Source: a virus. From it: DNA of 20,663 bases. Location: the IMG/VR virus record IMGVR_UViG_3300047994_000180, positions 1 to 20,663 of that record; one strand, 5' to 3'. The translations under genes were made by a program, and so were the position numbers. The notes under the pieces are model-generated. The model had not been told where the DNA came from, did no database searches, and saw nothing but the letters and a program-made list of their open reading frames with translations. Positions 1 to 6,229 of the stretch are shown here, piece by piece (position 1 is the stretch's first letter; every line of letters begins with the position of its first letter).

Positions 1-25
1 GCTACTGGATTTTTAGTCCAGTGGT
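1..25 (-). terminator. Hairpin after the leftmost gene, possible terminator
   Basis: Bases 1-9 pair with 17-25 around a 7-base loop, giving a stem of about 9 bp with two G:T pairs. It lies 14 bases past the stop codon of the gene at 40-675 on the minus strand. Any U-tract would fall outside the window, so terminator function is only suggested. Confidence 0.35.
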
Positions 26-39
26 AGTTCACATTGAAA

Positions 40-675
40 TTAGAACAGTCTACTTATTGCTGATATTGCATAGTTATTCTTACGAAAAAACTGTGTTACA
101 GATTTTTGATAAAGTTCGGCCCACTCTTTATCATAAAACATTGCATTATACGTAGCGAGATGGTGTGGGATTAAAGGAAGACTGAAAATTCTATGACACA
201 CCATTGGATCTAATAGATTGCATATTCTAAGGTCTGGCTCTATTCCAATATTCGTGTAATAGTATCTTGAACAAATAAATAATTGATCCGTATTTATTTT
301 ATTCTCAATTGAGTTTTCTATTTCGGGAAGATCGTTTATTGTTATATATTTACCGGGTGTAAGCCTAGAACCTTTATACAAAACACATTCTTTAAATTCA
401 AAAAGCCCGGCAGTTTCGTAATCATATTGATTTGTTCCAATCTGTCTTAGTGTACCATTTGCATCAACAAACCAGACATCGTTTCCCACTAAGTCAAAAA
501 GCTGTTCGATAAACTCAATGCGCTTTTGCCACACAAAGGTGATGTCATCTACTCTATCTTCTGGTTTAATATTATTTAGAAGTGTTTCTGTATTCTTGTA
601 AAATTTTAGGTCAGAGGGAGAACACTTTAGATACTTAAAGCTTCTATATTCTTCTGTAAAAAATTCAGGATTCAT
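40..675 (-). CDS. Hypothetical phage protein, 211 aa
   Basis: This 211-residue protein is not recognised. It is aromatic-rich and charged, with no signal peptide, membrane segment or obvious catalytic motif. A Trp-Phe-Val-Asp-Ala-Asn-Gly stretch near residues 68-74 and a His-rich stretch near 160-172 are visible. The ATG at 675 overlaps the end of the upstream gene (stop at 665) by 11 bases, so the two are probably translated from one message. It is the last gene of the string starting at the promoter near 1883, and a hairpin follows it. Coding status is supported by its length, its tight packing and the shared strand; function is unknown. Confidence 0.8.
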   Translation of the reverse strand: MNPEFFTEEYRSFKYLKCSPSDLKFYKNTETLLNNIKPEDRVDDITFVWQKRIEFIEQLFDLVGNDVWFVDANGTLRQIGTNQYDYETAGLFEFKECVLYKGSRLTPGKYITINDLPEIENSIENKINTDQLFICSRYYYTNIGIEPDLRICNLLDPMVCHRIFSLPLIPHHLATYNAMFYDKEWAELYQKSVTQFFRKNNYAISAISRLF

Positions 676-1042
676 CTATATCTACTACTTCTTGGATAGT
701 AAAAAATCTTTCGGGCCACATATCAACGCGTGTTGCAGATGTACCAACTGAAATACAAAACTGCAATGCATCCATTTCATCAGCAAAACACCAATAGGAG
801 CGCATTTTACTTAATTGATTTATATAAGAAATTGCATTAAACTTATCGGGTGATATTATACCAATGACTTCGTATTCGGGTAAACAATATCCCCATGTAC
901 CATGAATATTTTTTCTAGCCATTTTAAGGGCAGAACGATAGGAGCTTGACACTATATTAGTATCGAGCTCATTATAATCCAGCCTAATCACATACGGATT
1001 AGGGAAAAATATTTTTGTTTTTGTATATAACTTTTTGACCAT
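665..1042 (-). CDS. Hypothetical small phage protein, 125 aa, possible tail-motif family member
   Basis: A soluble protein of unknown function. I start it at the ATG at 1042, not the TTG one codon upstream, because this ATG forms a TGATG overlap with the stop of the preceding gene, the junction style used throughout the window. Residues 84-100 (Trp-Cys-Phe-Ala-Asp-Glu then Asp-Ala-Leu-Gln-Phe) resemble the C-terminal tail shared by several other small proteins here, but about 25 residues follow it, so membership is tentative. The C-terminus is acidic. No Shine-Dalgarno sequence is evident, which fits translational coupling. Confidence 0.8.
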   Translation of the reverse strand: MVKKLYTKTKIFFPNPYVIRLDYNELDTNIVSSSYRSALKMARKNIHGTWGYCLPEYEVIGIISPDKFNAISYINQLSKMRSYWCFADEMDALQFCISVGTSATRVDMWPERFFTIQEVVDIDES

Positions 1043-1284
1043 CAAATATATTCATGATGTAACCGATGAAATTCAGTTAAATCTTCCTTATGTGAAAATC
1101 GGATCAAAATATATTGACCCAAATCAAGTTCAGTGTAGATTCCCTTAACTTTTTCAAAGCCGGCATCGAACTCTTCGTATCTGCGATAAAAAGTAGCAGG
1201 ATGTAAACGAACAGATAGCCAATCAGAGGTAAAATTATCGACCTGAATCGGGTCGCCGGTAAGACATTTTCCAATTTGCTTCAT
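1042..1284 (-). CDS. Hypothetical small protein, 80 aa, tail-motif family
   Basis: A short soluble protein of unknown function. Its last 20 residues form a hydrophobic strand (Ile-Leu-Ile-Arg-Phe), then Ser-His-Lys-Glu-Asp-Leu-Thr-Glu-Phe, a divergent version of the C-terminal tail seen in the genes at 2852, 3073, 3824 and 4231. The ATG at 1284 directly abuts the upstream TAA (TAAATG), and its own TGA overlaps the next ATG. Both junctions suggest coupled translation within the run 1823 to 40. Start and strand look secure; function is unknown. Confidence 0.8.
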   Translation of the reverse strand: MKQIGKCLTGDPIQVDNFTSDWLSVRLHPATFYRRYEEFDAGFEKVKGIYTELDLGQYILIRFSHKEDLTEFHRLHHEYI

Positions 1285-1554
1285 TTATTTTCCAGTTAAC
1301 GTGTAACACCACTTATCAAAGATAGATTCACGGCCAGCTTTAATACCTTCTATTCCCCAGTTAAGCTCATTAAATTGATGTCTTACAGAAATAATATATT
1401 CCTTACCGGACACCATGACGACCTCTATATAGAGGTCGTCCTTTAGCTTTGCTATAGTAAGATCTTCGCCTGAAGGATATGACATACTCTCGATAAACTT
1501 TAAAGCAATAGCTTTATCATTCTCGAGATATAGAAAATCTTTTGTAAATAGCAT
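1285..1554 (-). CDS. Hypothetical small protein, 89 aa
   Basis: Unrecognised 89-residue protein. It alternates hydrophobic strands and charged loops (for example Leu-Tyr-Ile-Glu-Val-Val-Met-Val near residues 41-48), suggesting a small beta-rich domain, with no membrane segment or metal motif. The ATG at 1554 shares bases with the upstream stop (TAATG), and the stop abuts the next ATG. A short palindrome (CTCTATATAGAG) lies within the gene near 1422-1433. Position in a tightly packed string is the main support for coding. Confidence 0.78.
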   Translation of the reverse strand: MLFTKDFLYLENDKAIALKFIESMSYPSGEDLTIAKLKDDLYIEVVMVSGKEYIISVRHQFNELNWGIEGIKAGRESIFDKWCYTLTGK

Positions 1555-1823
1555 TAGATCAAGTTAAGGTACATTGCCGCAGTAGTGTCGAAGTCCTGTC
1601 GGAAGATATAGATCTTTGGAGACAGTGACTTGCCTTGTTTAAGGTGCTTCAGTACACGACCTTCAATGGTCCACTTGTCTTCGCCCTTGCCAACGTTGGT
1701 GTTCAGCCAGTTAACAAGCTTGTAGAAATGTTCACAATCACGAATCGTAACTCGAAAGGTATGAGCTGCGTTCTGTTCTTTCAGGTTCACCGGTTGAGCC
1801 TTAGGAGTAGTTTGCTTGGTCAT
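1554..1823 (-). CDS. Hypothetical small protein, 89 aa, first gene of an early-type operon
   Basis: Soluble basic protein of unknown function. The N-terminal 20 residues are Gln/Thr/Lys/Pro-rich and probably flexible. The C-terminus reads Tyr-Ile-Phe-Arg-Gln-Asp-Phe-Asp-Thr-Thr-Ala-Ala-Met-Tyr-Leu, related in layout to the tail-motif family (beta strand, acidic residues, an A-x-x-aromatic/L helix). The ATG at 1823 is preceded by GAAAG at a suitable distance, and a TTGACC-N17-TAAAAT promoter lies just upstream, so this is the likely lead gene of the string down to position 40. Base composition is less AT-rich than its neighbours by eye. Confidence 0.8.
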   Translation of the reverse strand: MTKQTTPKAQPVNLKEQNAAHTFRVTIRDCEHFYKLVNWLNTNVGKGEDKWTIEGRVLKHLKQGKSLSPKIYIFRQDFDTTAAMYLNLI

Positions 1824-1854
1824 ATTACACTTTCTATAAAGGGGTTGTATTACT

Positions 1855-1883
1855 ATTTTAGCTGGTCAGTGTGGATAGGTCAA
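1855..1883 (-). promoter_or_regulatory. Sigma70-like early promoter upstream of the 1554-1823 gene
   Basis: On the minus strand TTGACC (1883-1878) is followed after exactly 17 bases by TAAAAT (1860-1855). It lies between the upstream zinc-motif gene and the 1823 start. The sequence after the -10 (AGTAA) matches that after the promoter near 5041. Confidence 0.65.
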
Positions 1884-1889
1884 CTGATG

Positions 1890-2072
1890 TCAGAGCAATA
1901 GCATCTTCGGACATGTCTTGCACCTATAGAGAATATCATCTCCATATCTATTTACAAATTCATATCCTTTGGAATGCGGACATTTTCCTTGTAAGATTAA
2001 AATCAATTGATTTTCTTCTGCAAGAAATATCTTTTTCTTATCCTCTTTCTGTGTTAGCGATTCTTGGAACAA
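1890..2072 (-). CDS. Small zinc-binding-type protein, 60 aa, TTG start
   Basis: The protein has Gly-Lys-Cys-Pro-His at about residues 29-33 and Cys-Lys-Thr-Cys at about 51-54, a Cys/His set that could bind one zinc ion. No ATG is available; the TTG at 2072 has a strong AGGAG six bases upstream, inside the end of the dCMP deaminase gene, which supports this unusual start. It is a paralogue of the gene at 3358-3531: both carry Lys-Ile-Phe, then Leu-Gln-Gly-Lys-Cys-Pro-His, then a Gly/Val spacer and Cys-Lys-x-Cys. Function is unknown; a nucleic-acid or protein adaptor is possible. Confidence 0.8.
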   Translation of the reverse strand: MFQESLTQKEDKKKIFLAEENQLILILQGKCPHSKGYEFVNRYGDDILYRCKTCPKMLLL

Positions 2073-2508
2073 TTTTGACTCCTGCTTCGGTCAGCATTTC
2101 TTGAGCTACAAGCATATCTTCTTGCCATCGTTCTGGCATTTTTTCTGCGGTATGGTTTTCATCAACGACCAATGTCTTGATGCCGCGCTGAATGATTGAT
2201 TGGGCACAGTTAGTACATGGTGAGAAAGTGACAAACATGACACAATCACTAAGATCGGCCCTGGATGCTAAATCCATTGCATTGCGCTCAGCATGGCAGA
2301 ACCATTTGTATTTGAGCGGACGGTCATGTCTCTCAGGAACAGTGTCGTCTGTTCCCATAGGCATTCCATTAAATCCCCACGATATGGGTTTTCCATCGGA
2401 TGTAGTGATAACTGCACCCACTTTGGTAGATTCGTCTTTCGACCATGACGCCACATCGTGCGCCATTTTTAGCAATCTACCTGCCCATTTATCGTTAGTT
2501 ATTTCCAT
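2038..2508 (-). CDS. Deoxycytidylate (dCMP) deaminase
   Basis: Converts dCMP to dUMP, feeding thymidylate synthesis for phage DNA replication; a cytosolic zinc enzyme. The 156-residue protein has the cytidine/deoxycytidylate deaminase signature: His72-Ala-Glu74 (zinc ligand and proton shuttle) within Cys-His-Ala-Glu-Arg-Asn-Ala, and Pro97-Cys98-x-x-Cys101 (the other two ligands). An early Lys-Asp-Glu-Ser-Thr-Lys-Val-Gly-Ala stretch (24-32) is typical of the family. Length fits a single-domain enzyme. It may belong to the ComE-like deaminases, whose substrate preference cannot be told by eye. The ATG at 2508 has no Shine-Dalgarno sequence; an ATAAATA box ends five bases before it, suggesting a leaderless late transcript. 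The 3' end overlaps the zinc-protein gene by 35 bases. Confidence 0.93.
   Translation of the reverse strand: MEITNDKWAGRLLKMAHDVASWSKDESTKVGAVITTSDGKPISWGFNGMPMGTDDTVPERHDRPLKYKWFCHAERNAMDLASRADLSDCVMFVTFSPCTNCAQSIIQRGIKTLVVDENHTAEKMPERWQEDMLVAQEMLTEAGVKIVPRIANTERG
2079..2083 (-). promoter_or_regulatory. Shine-Dalgarno AGGAG deciding a TTG start
   Basis: AGGAG on the minus strand lies six bases before the TTG at 2072. There is no in-frame ATG between the upstream stop and the conserved zinc motif, so this site fixes the start of the 60-residue protein. Confidence 0.7.
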
Positions 2509-2513
2509 GCGAA

Positions 2514-2521
2514 TATTTATT
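2514..2521 (-). promoter_or_regulatory. Late-promoter-like box AATAAATA, five bases before ATG
   Basis: On the minus strand AATAAATA (2521-2514) is followed by TTCGC and then the ATG of dCMP deaminase. T4 late promoters have TATAAATA at -10 and start about six or seven bases downstream, so transcription would begin at about the start codon. Confidence 0.5.
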
Positions 2522-2526
2522 TAGGA

Positions 2527-2847
2527 TTATCTCGACAGGGATTCCTTTGTGATAATCTGTGCAAGTTCTTCGCCTAGATCTTCCTTATCGGTAACAATAT
2601 ATAGGGTGGCAACAGGTCTGTCTGTTCTTGGATCGTAAGAATGAATCTGGATTACTTTACCACCTACTGCACCGAATACAGTAAAATTCATTCCGTTGTT
2701 TAGATCATTTATATTTGATCGTGAATGACTAGCACTGCTAGATTTTATTCCATTATAAGGTACGGGTATCGTAGATGGTTCTTGCGAATAATCGTCTCGA
2801 TGGGCCCAATCGATAATGTCTTTTAGTGCTTTCTTAATTATGTTCAT
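2527..2847 (-). CDS. Conserved hypothetical phage protein, 106 aa
   Basis: An amphipathic start (residues 1-18, Lys/Ile/Ala-rich) is followed by a Ser/Asn-rich linker (30-50) and a compact domain beginning Gly-Met-Asn-Phe-Thr-Val-Phe near residue 52. That domain has a Gly-Gly-Lys-Val-Ile-Gln strand, a Ser-Tyr-Asp-Pro-Arg-Thr-Asp-Arg turn and a closing acidic helix (Glu-Asp-Leu-Gly-Glu-Glu-Leu-Ala). From memory, similar domains occur in small uncharacterised proteins of large myoviruses; no function is known to me. The ATG at 2847 lies four bases after the upstream stop, with AAGG nearby. It closes the operon that starts near 5068. Confidence 0.82.
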   Translation of the reverse strand: MNIIKKALKDIIDWAHRDDYSQEPSTIPVPYNGIKSSSASHSRSNINDLNNGMNFTVFGAVGGKVIQIHSYDPRTDRPVATLYIVTDKEDLGEELAQIITKESLSR

Positions 2848-2851
2848 GTTT

Positions 2852-3076
2852 CTATGCCTTGTAATACCATCTTAGTTTGAATGCAAGCAACGTCTCTTCA
2901 TCATTGAATGCATATATAATTCCATCATCTTGTAGGTAACTATACCAATGGACAAATCTTCTACCAATACATTCTTTGCACCATTCTTCGACGTTTTTGA
3001 TTAACATTACGTCTTGGAGATTTTCTCTTTGTACTAAAATCTGATATGGCCAAACTTCTTTCTTGAGTTTTCTCAT
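2852..3076 (-). CDS. Hypothetical small protein, 74 aa, tail-motif family
   Basis: I use the ATG at 3076, which overlaps the previous stop as ATGA, instead of a TTG two codons upstream. The protein is Trp/Tyr-rich (Lys-Lys-Glu-Val-Trp-Pro, Val-His-Trp-Tyr-Ser-Tyr) and ends with a clear copy of the shared tail: Tyr-Ala-Phe-Asn-Asp-Glu-Glu-Thr-Leu-Leu-Ala-Phe-Lys-Leu-Arg-Trp. The same tail occurs in the neighbouring genes at 3073, 3824 and 4231 with unrelated N-terminal parts. Soluble, no metal motif, function unknown. Confidence 0.83.
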   Translation of the reverse strand: MRKLKKEVWPYQILVQRENLQDVMLIKNVEEWCKECIGRRFVHWYSYLQDDGIIYAFNDEETLLAFKLRWYYKA

Positions 3077-3357
3077 AACCAAGTCAACTTGAAAAGAGTT
3101 GCATCTTCGTCATCTTTTATGCAAACGGTGTGCATAACATCGCCACCTTTGAATCTAAAGGAGCAATGATAGTAGCCCTTCATATTTTCTTGCATCCACT
3201 TTTCAAAGAGTCGTTCGTCATCTGAATACACCCAGCAATACCATCCTACTATCTCTTCTCTGAACTCTCTGTCGAGTCCACCGTAGGATTTTCTTAGAAC
3301 TTCGGGAATGTCGAACCAACCGTCAACATATTTCCAGTTTCTAACAACGATTTTCAT
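3073..3357 (-). CDS. Hypothetical small protein, 94 aa, tail-motif family
   Basis: Aromatic-rich protein (Trp-Tyr-Cys-Trp-Val-Tyr near residue 39). It contains a helix with Leu-Phe-Glu-Lys-Trp-Met at about 50-55 and ends with the family tail Asp-Asp-Glu-Asp-Ala-Thr-Leu-Phe-Lys-Leu-Thr-Trp-Leu at the exact C-terminus. The order of a beta strand, a helix that could position a Trp, another strand and the tail also fits the genes at 2852 and 4231, suggesting a small common alpha/beta fold. The ATG at 3357 directly follows the TAA of the upstream gene. Function unknown. Confidence 0.83.
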   Translation of the reverse strand: MKIVVRNWKYVDGWFDIPEVLRKSYGGLDREFREEIVGWYCWVYSDDERLFEKWMQENMKGYYHCSFRFKGGDVMHTVCIKDDEDATLFKLTWL

Positions 3358-3531
3358 TTACCACCACTTGGTCTCTCTACATAATTTGCATTCATGTGCA
3401 TCATCATTATGTCCGTGTCCAACATGTCTCCATCCGCCATTATGCGGGCACTTTCCCTGCAGAATTCGCAGGGTCTGCTCTTCCTTAGATGGAGTAAAGA
3501 TTTTCTCCATTTGTTCGTCGTCTAATGTCAT
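3358..3531 (-). CDS. Small zinc-binding-type protein, 57 aa, paralogue of 1890-2072
   Basis: I choose the ATG at 3531, which forms an ATGA overlap with the stop of the preceding gene, instead of an in-frame GTG 13 codons upstream with no spaced Shine-Dalgarno sequence. The protein has Ile-Leu-Gln-Gly-Lys-Cys-Pro-His, several more His residues, and Cys-Lys-Leu-Cys near the end, so a Cys/His zinc site is likely. It aligns over nearly its full length with the 60-residue protein at 1890-2072. The ATG start makes the two N-termini almost equal in length, which supports it. Confidence 0.82.
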   Translation of the reverse strand: MTLDDEQMEKIFTPSKEEQTLRILQGKCPHNGGWRHVGHGHNDDAHECKLCRETKWW

Positions 3532-3833
3532 ATGCCTATCAACTTCTTGATTACCAAAAACTCTTCCCACGCCTGTTTCAATGCAGGATGTTTTTCTAAT
3601 TGCTCTCTTGTCGGTGGGCTGAGGGGCGCTTCTTTGTTACCACTAAAAAGTGCCCAATTGGTACCAATCCATACATAAGCCTGGTCGGTATTGTGATCCA
3701 TATACACATCACCGTGCTGTGGATTAGTTGGTTTTGTACCAAGAAAGTTTATTCCTGCCATAGCTCTTAGATCAATCTCCGCTTTGGTTATGCAATATTG
3801 TGGTGGATTCTGTAGATTTGTTATTACGGCCAT
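3528..3833 (-). CDS. Hypothetical phage protein, 101 aa
   Basis: Two recognisable parts: residues 33-65 (Pro-x-x-Pro-x-x-Gly-Asp-Val-Tyr-x-Asp, then Ala-Tyr-Val-Trp-Ile-Gly-Thr-Asn-Trp) look like the short beta-hairpin repeats found in phage tail and adhesin proteins. Residues 73-101 (Pro-Pro-Thr-Arg-Glu-Gln-Leu-Glu-Lys-His-Pro-Ala-Leu-Lys, ending in Trp-Glu-Glu-Phe and Lys-Lys-Leu-Ile-Gly-Ile) match a C-terminal element that I recall from many large-phage proteins of unknown role. A minor structural role is possible. The ATG at 3833 overlaps the end of the upstream gene by 10 bases. Confidence 0.8.
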   Translation of the reverse strand: MAVITNLQNPPQYCITKAEIDLRAMAGINFLGTKPTNPQHGDVYMDHNTDQAYVWIGTNWALFSGNKEAPLSPPTREQLEKHPALKQAWEEFLVIKKLIGI

Positions 3834-4231
3834 GTTAGTTCAAATAGCGTAGCATGTTCTTGAGTAACAAAGTAAATCTCCAAAATATTAAAATCGTGGC
3901 TAGATATATCCCAATCCCAATCTATTTGTTGTATTCCTATATTTTCCTCGAGCCAAGGGCGATAACGATCATTAGGTTCGGTACTACCGGGAGGCATAAA
4001 AGGCCGCCTCGCCATATAAGTGTGATTTATTTTTTTCAATTTTAAATTTTTATCAGATATAAAATTTGTTCTTTTTTGTATTATATCTTGTAAAGTTAAT
4101 ACATATGTAAATAGACTACCGTACATATTGTAATCTTTACATACCGGACATCTCCATGGATGTTTTATATCTGATTCATCCAATCGTCCTATTACCATGC
4201 ACTTCGTGCATACAGGTGGCCCTAATCCCAT
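3824..4231 (-). CDS. Zinc-ribbon protein with the shared C-terminal tail
   Basis: The N-terminus carries Cys-Thr-Lys-Cys and, about 18 residues on, Cys-Pro-Val-Cys-Lys, a four-cysteine zinc ribbon. The C-terminus is the family tail, Val-Thr-Gln-Glu-His-Ala-Thr-Leu-Phe-Glu-Leu-Thr-Trp-Pro. I prefer the ATG at 4231, giving 135 residues beginning Met-Gly-Leu-Gly-Pro-Pro and a TAATG junction with the upstream stop. An ATG eight codons upstream (4255, 143 residues) is possible. The middle (Met-Ala-Arg-Arg-Pro-Phe-Met-Pro) is basic. The modular layout suggests the tail is a reusable domain; function is unknown. Confidence 0.82.
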   Translation of the reverse strand: MGLGPPVCTKCMVIGRLDESDIKHPWRCPVCKDYNMYGSLFTYVLTLQDIIQKRTNFISDKNLKLKKINHTYMARRPFMPPGSTEPNDRYRPWLEENIGIQQIDWDWDISSHDFNILEIYFVTQEHATLFELTWP

Positions 4232-4575
4232 TACACTGGAAGAGAATTTTGCCATCTTAGTACAAATGCAGTAAGCGTTTCTTCATCATAGATATTCACA
4301 TAATATGCGTTATCGTTATATAGCCTTACTTTTTGTGTCCAGTAATTGGACTCAGGAAACTGTTTAAGCCATTCTTCTATAGCAGTAATTGAATCTTCGT
4401 TAATATTTGTAATAAATTCGCAGCACCAATGATTATCGAATTTTATTTTCTTAAAGGTAATATTACGAGACAGCGTTTTTGTATAAATGCTACCACCAAC
4501 ACCTGTCATCGGTTGAACACCAATTATACCTTGAGCTATAGTTCCGGGAGTAATATGCCGAATCATCGGCATCAT
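4231..4575 (-). CDS. Small protein with gp23-like N-terminal segment and shared C-terminal tail
   Basis: The first 30 residues (Met-Pro-Met-Ile-Arg-His, then Ile-Gly-Val-Gln-Pro-Met-Thr-Gly-Val-Gly-Gly) resemble the conserved early region of T4-type major capsid protein gp23 (Gly-Val-Gln-Pro-Met-Thr-Gly-Pro). The rest does not look like a capsid protein: it is a short alpha/beta domain ending in the family tail Tyr-Asp-Glu-Glu-Thr-Leu-Thr-Ala-Phe-Val-Leu-Arg-Trp. I start at the ATG at 4575 (114 residues) because an upstream ATG at 4701 would overlap the MazG gene by 110 bases. The true start is uncertain. Function unknown. Confidence 0.75.
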   Translation of the reverse strand: MMPMIRHITPGTIAQGIIGVQPMTGVGGSIYTKTLSRNITFKKIKFDNHWCCEFITNINEDSITAIEEWLKQFPESNYWTQKVRLYNDNAYYVNIYDEETLTAFVLRWQNSLPV

Positions 4576-4591
4576 TATTTTTCTAAACTCT

Positions 4592-4999
4592 TTATATGTC
4601 GTCGGCTGCTCTGTTTTCCGAATACCAAACAGAGAACTTACCGCCCGGATAACGTGCTTCCAGTTTGCGTACATTTTCTTCAATAACTTCATTTGGGTCA
4701 ATTCCTAATGCAATACAGGCATTTATCCAATACCACATAATATCGCCGAGTTCTCGTTTCATATGAAACACATTATCTTCGTTATATTCCTTACCGTGGA
4801 AAAGAATCTTTTTTACAATTTCGTTAAATTCGCCGCCTTCGCTTGCAAGACCAATGCCGGCTGTGGTAAGACGTGCTACCTGAATTCCTTTGGCTGATAA
4901 TTCTCTAATACGGGCAATATATAGCTCATCATTTTTGCTTACGTCGCTTGTTACTCCGTCTACGAATGTTTGGTAGTTTGTTAGAATAGTTTTGTCCAT
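4592..4999 (-). CDS. MazG-like nucleoside triphosphate pyrophosphohydrolase
   Basis: Predicted to hydrolyse (d)NTPs to monophosphate and pyrophosphate with Mg2+. Phage versions have been proposed to clean up nucleotide pools or affect host alarmones. The 135-residue protein shows the all-alpha NTP-PPase signature: Glu54-Gly-Gly-Glu57 with Glu60, then Glu83-Leu-Gly-Asp86, inside Ala-Ser-Glu-Gly-Gly-Glu-Phe and Glu-Leu-Gly-Asp-Ile-Met-Trp-Tyr-Trp. A later Asn-Val-Arg-Lys-Leu-Glu-Ala-Arg-Tyr-Pro segment is also typical. Single-domain length suits a phage MazG-like enzyme. The ATG at 4999 has AAGGA five bases upstream, and a sigma70-like promoter lies about 45 bases further up. Confidence 0.88.
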   Translation of the reverse strand: MDKTILTNYQTFVDGVTSDVSKNDELYIARIRELSAKGIQVARLTTAGIGLASEGGEFNEIVKKILFHGKEYNEDNVFHMKRELGDIMWYWINACIALGIDPNEVIEENVRKLEARYPGGKFSVWYSENRAADDI

Positions 5000-5006
5000 G
5001 AGTTCC

Positions 5007-6173
5007 TTATAAATACGTCTCTGTTTTGACGTTCTTTACTATTTTATAGTATTTTGTAAAGTTGTCAAGACTTTTCGGATGAAATTTTATCTTATAAGAA
5101 TATCCTCTAAACGTATGTGAGGATAACACTGGAGAAAGACCTTCTGTTGGAGTTAAATCACAAGATACCTGAGTAACTTCAAATGAATTTATATCGGCAG
5201 GCCTCTTAGAAGAGGAATATAACGAAGGTGGATGTTCAATTAAGAATTTTAGTCCCGATGGATCAAGTAGTAATAATAATCCGTTATCCCAATTTCTATG
5301 TCCTTGATTAAATAATATTTCTGCTGTATTTCTATCTACTTCTTCAAATGTCATAATACATTTTGGAACAGCACGCGTTGACACATAAGTGATCATTCCG
5401 CGTGTAGAATAATATCCATTGGGATTAAAATGCGAAGAAGTAGAAAATTGAGTTCTTGTAGTTTTTATTTCGTGATTGATAAGTTCTACAGCCTCTTCTC
5501 GAGTAATAACTTCTTTGGCCTTATTTGTAATCTGTAGTATTTTAGCATCAGTTTGATAATAATATTTTCCCTTTGAAATTTTTATTACCTGTCTTCTTAA
5601 GAACACTTGTGGTTTAAAAGTTGACTTAGTAGGTACTTCCTGTATAGGACCGTATAAGGAGATGCTGCCCATATATTGACCTTCGATACCCGACTGTGTT
5701 AGCACAGTATCACCAATACCAATATCTTTTACATCAACTTTACTCTCTATCATCTCTGTATTTTTTACAGCATCGATATAATCTGTAGAAGTAACAGGAA
5801 CTAGAATCATTTTAGTTTGGGAATTTTCTCTAGCCCAAACACATTTTTCTTGTATAAGTCCTTCTGTAATACCCGTAACGTGCAAAATCTTTTCCAAATT
5901 ATTTGGTGTAATTCTTGATAAAAATCCACGTGGATCAATTACTAACCAAGTTTGATCTAAAGATCCCCATGATTTTTTTTCTGTTTTAAGTAATGTAAAT
6001 CCGGGTAACGGTATATTATCGTATTCTTTAAGAATAGTATGTGTATTAGTTAACCCTTGCAGTTTTCTTTTTTCGTGTGTTGTATTTCCAATTGGAACAA
6101 TTTCTGCTTCTGGTAGTGATGATGTGGTATTTTGTCCCCATCCTGCTTGTATTTGTCTAGCGATATTTAGCAT
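5007..6173 (-). CDS. Conserved hypothetical phage protein, 388 aa
   Basis: A mostly beta-rich soluble protein with no transmembrane segment. Notable stretches are Pro-Leu-Pro-Gly-Phe-Thr-Leu near residue 55, Trp-Leu-Val-Ile-Asp-Pro-Arg-Gly-Phe at about 76-84, His-Val-Thr-Gly-Ile-Thr-Glu-Gly-Leu-Ile-Gln-Glu-Lys-Cys at about 98-111, and a Gly-Asp-Thr-Val-Leu turn near 155. From memory this architecture recurs in T4-like and other large phages as a protein of unknown function; I can assign no activity. The ATG at 6173 lacks an evident Shine-Dalgarno sequence, and a 15-bp perfect hairpin lies 24 bases upstream. Its own 3' end contains the MazG promoter. Confidence 0.85.
   Translation of the reverse strand: MLNIARQIQAGWGQNTTSSLPEAEIVPIGNTTHEKRKLQGLTNTHTILKEYDNIPLPGFTLLKTEKKSWGSLDQTWLVIDPRGFLSRITPNNLEKILHVTGITEGLIQEKCVWARENSQTKMILVPVTSTDYIDAVKNTEMIESKVDVKDIGIGDTVLTQSGIEGQYMGSISLYGPIQEVPTKSTFKPQVFLRRQVIKISKGKYYYQTDAKILQITNKAKEVITREEAVELINHEIKTTRTQFSTSSHFNPNGYYSTRGMITYVSTRAVPKCIMTFEEVDRNTAEILFNQGHRNWDNGLLLLLDPSGLKFLIEHPPSLYSSSKRPADINSFEVTQVSCDLTPTEGLSPVLSSHTFRGYSYKIKFHPKSLDNFTKYYKIVKNVKTETYL
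5041..5068 (-). promoter_or_regulatory. Sigma70-like early promoter upstream of MazG
   Basis: Minus-strand TTGACA (5068-5063), 16-base spacer, TAAAAT (5046-5041), placed inside the 3' end of the preceding gene. The -10 lies within nested inverted repeats (TACTAT-AAA-ATAGTA and outer CTTTAC/GTAAAG). It would drive the run from 4999 to 2527. Confidence 0.6.
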
Positions 6174-6196
6174 GTATTAGTATGTTTATTCGTAAG

Positions 6197-6229
6197 ATAG
6201 TATCAGCCTTTATTAAAGGCTGATACTAT
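6197..6229 (-). repeat. Perfect 15-bp hairpin between two genes
   Basis: Bases 6197-6211 pair perfectly with 6215-6229 around a three-base loop. It lies in the 71-base gap between the 63-residue gene and the 388-residue gene. No U-tract follows on the minus strand, so a processing, stability or protein-binding element is as likely as a terminator. Confidence 0.6.

Noticed and set aside
1-50. tRNA fragment: a plus-strand stem-loop with a 7-base loop TTTTTAG like a Lys anticodon arm
   Set aside because: The stem extends to about 9 bp and no T-arm or acceptor pairing follows at the right distance.
2192-2524. Plus-strand ORF of 110 codons
   Set aside because: It lies opposite the clearly recognised dCMP deaminase and has no ribosome-binding site or family signature.
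3532-3570. GTG start for the 3358 gene
   Set aside because: No spaced Shine-Dalgarno sequence; the ATG at 3531 gives an ATGA overlap and equal length to its paralogue.
4576-4701. Longer start for the gp23-like small protein
   Set aside because: It would overlap MazG by 110 bases, and similarity begins only near the ATG at 4575.
5010-5017. Exact TATAAATA on the plus strand
   Set aside because: No plus-strand gene follows it; chance match in AT-rich DNA near the MazG start.
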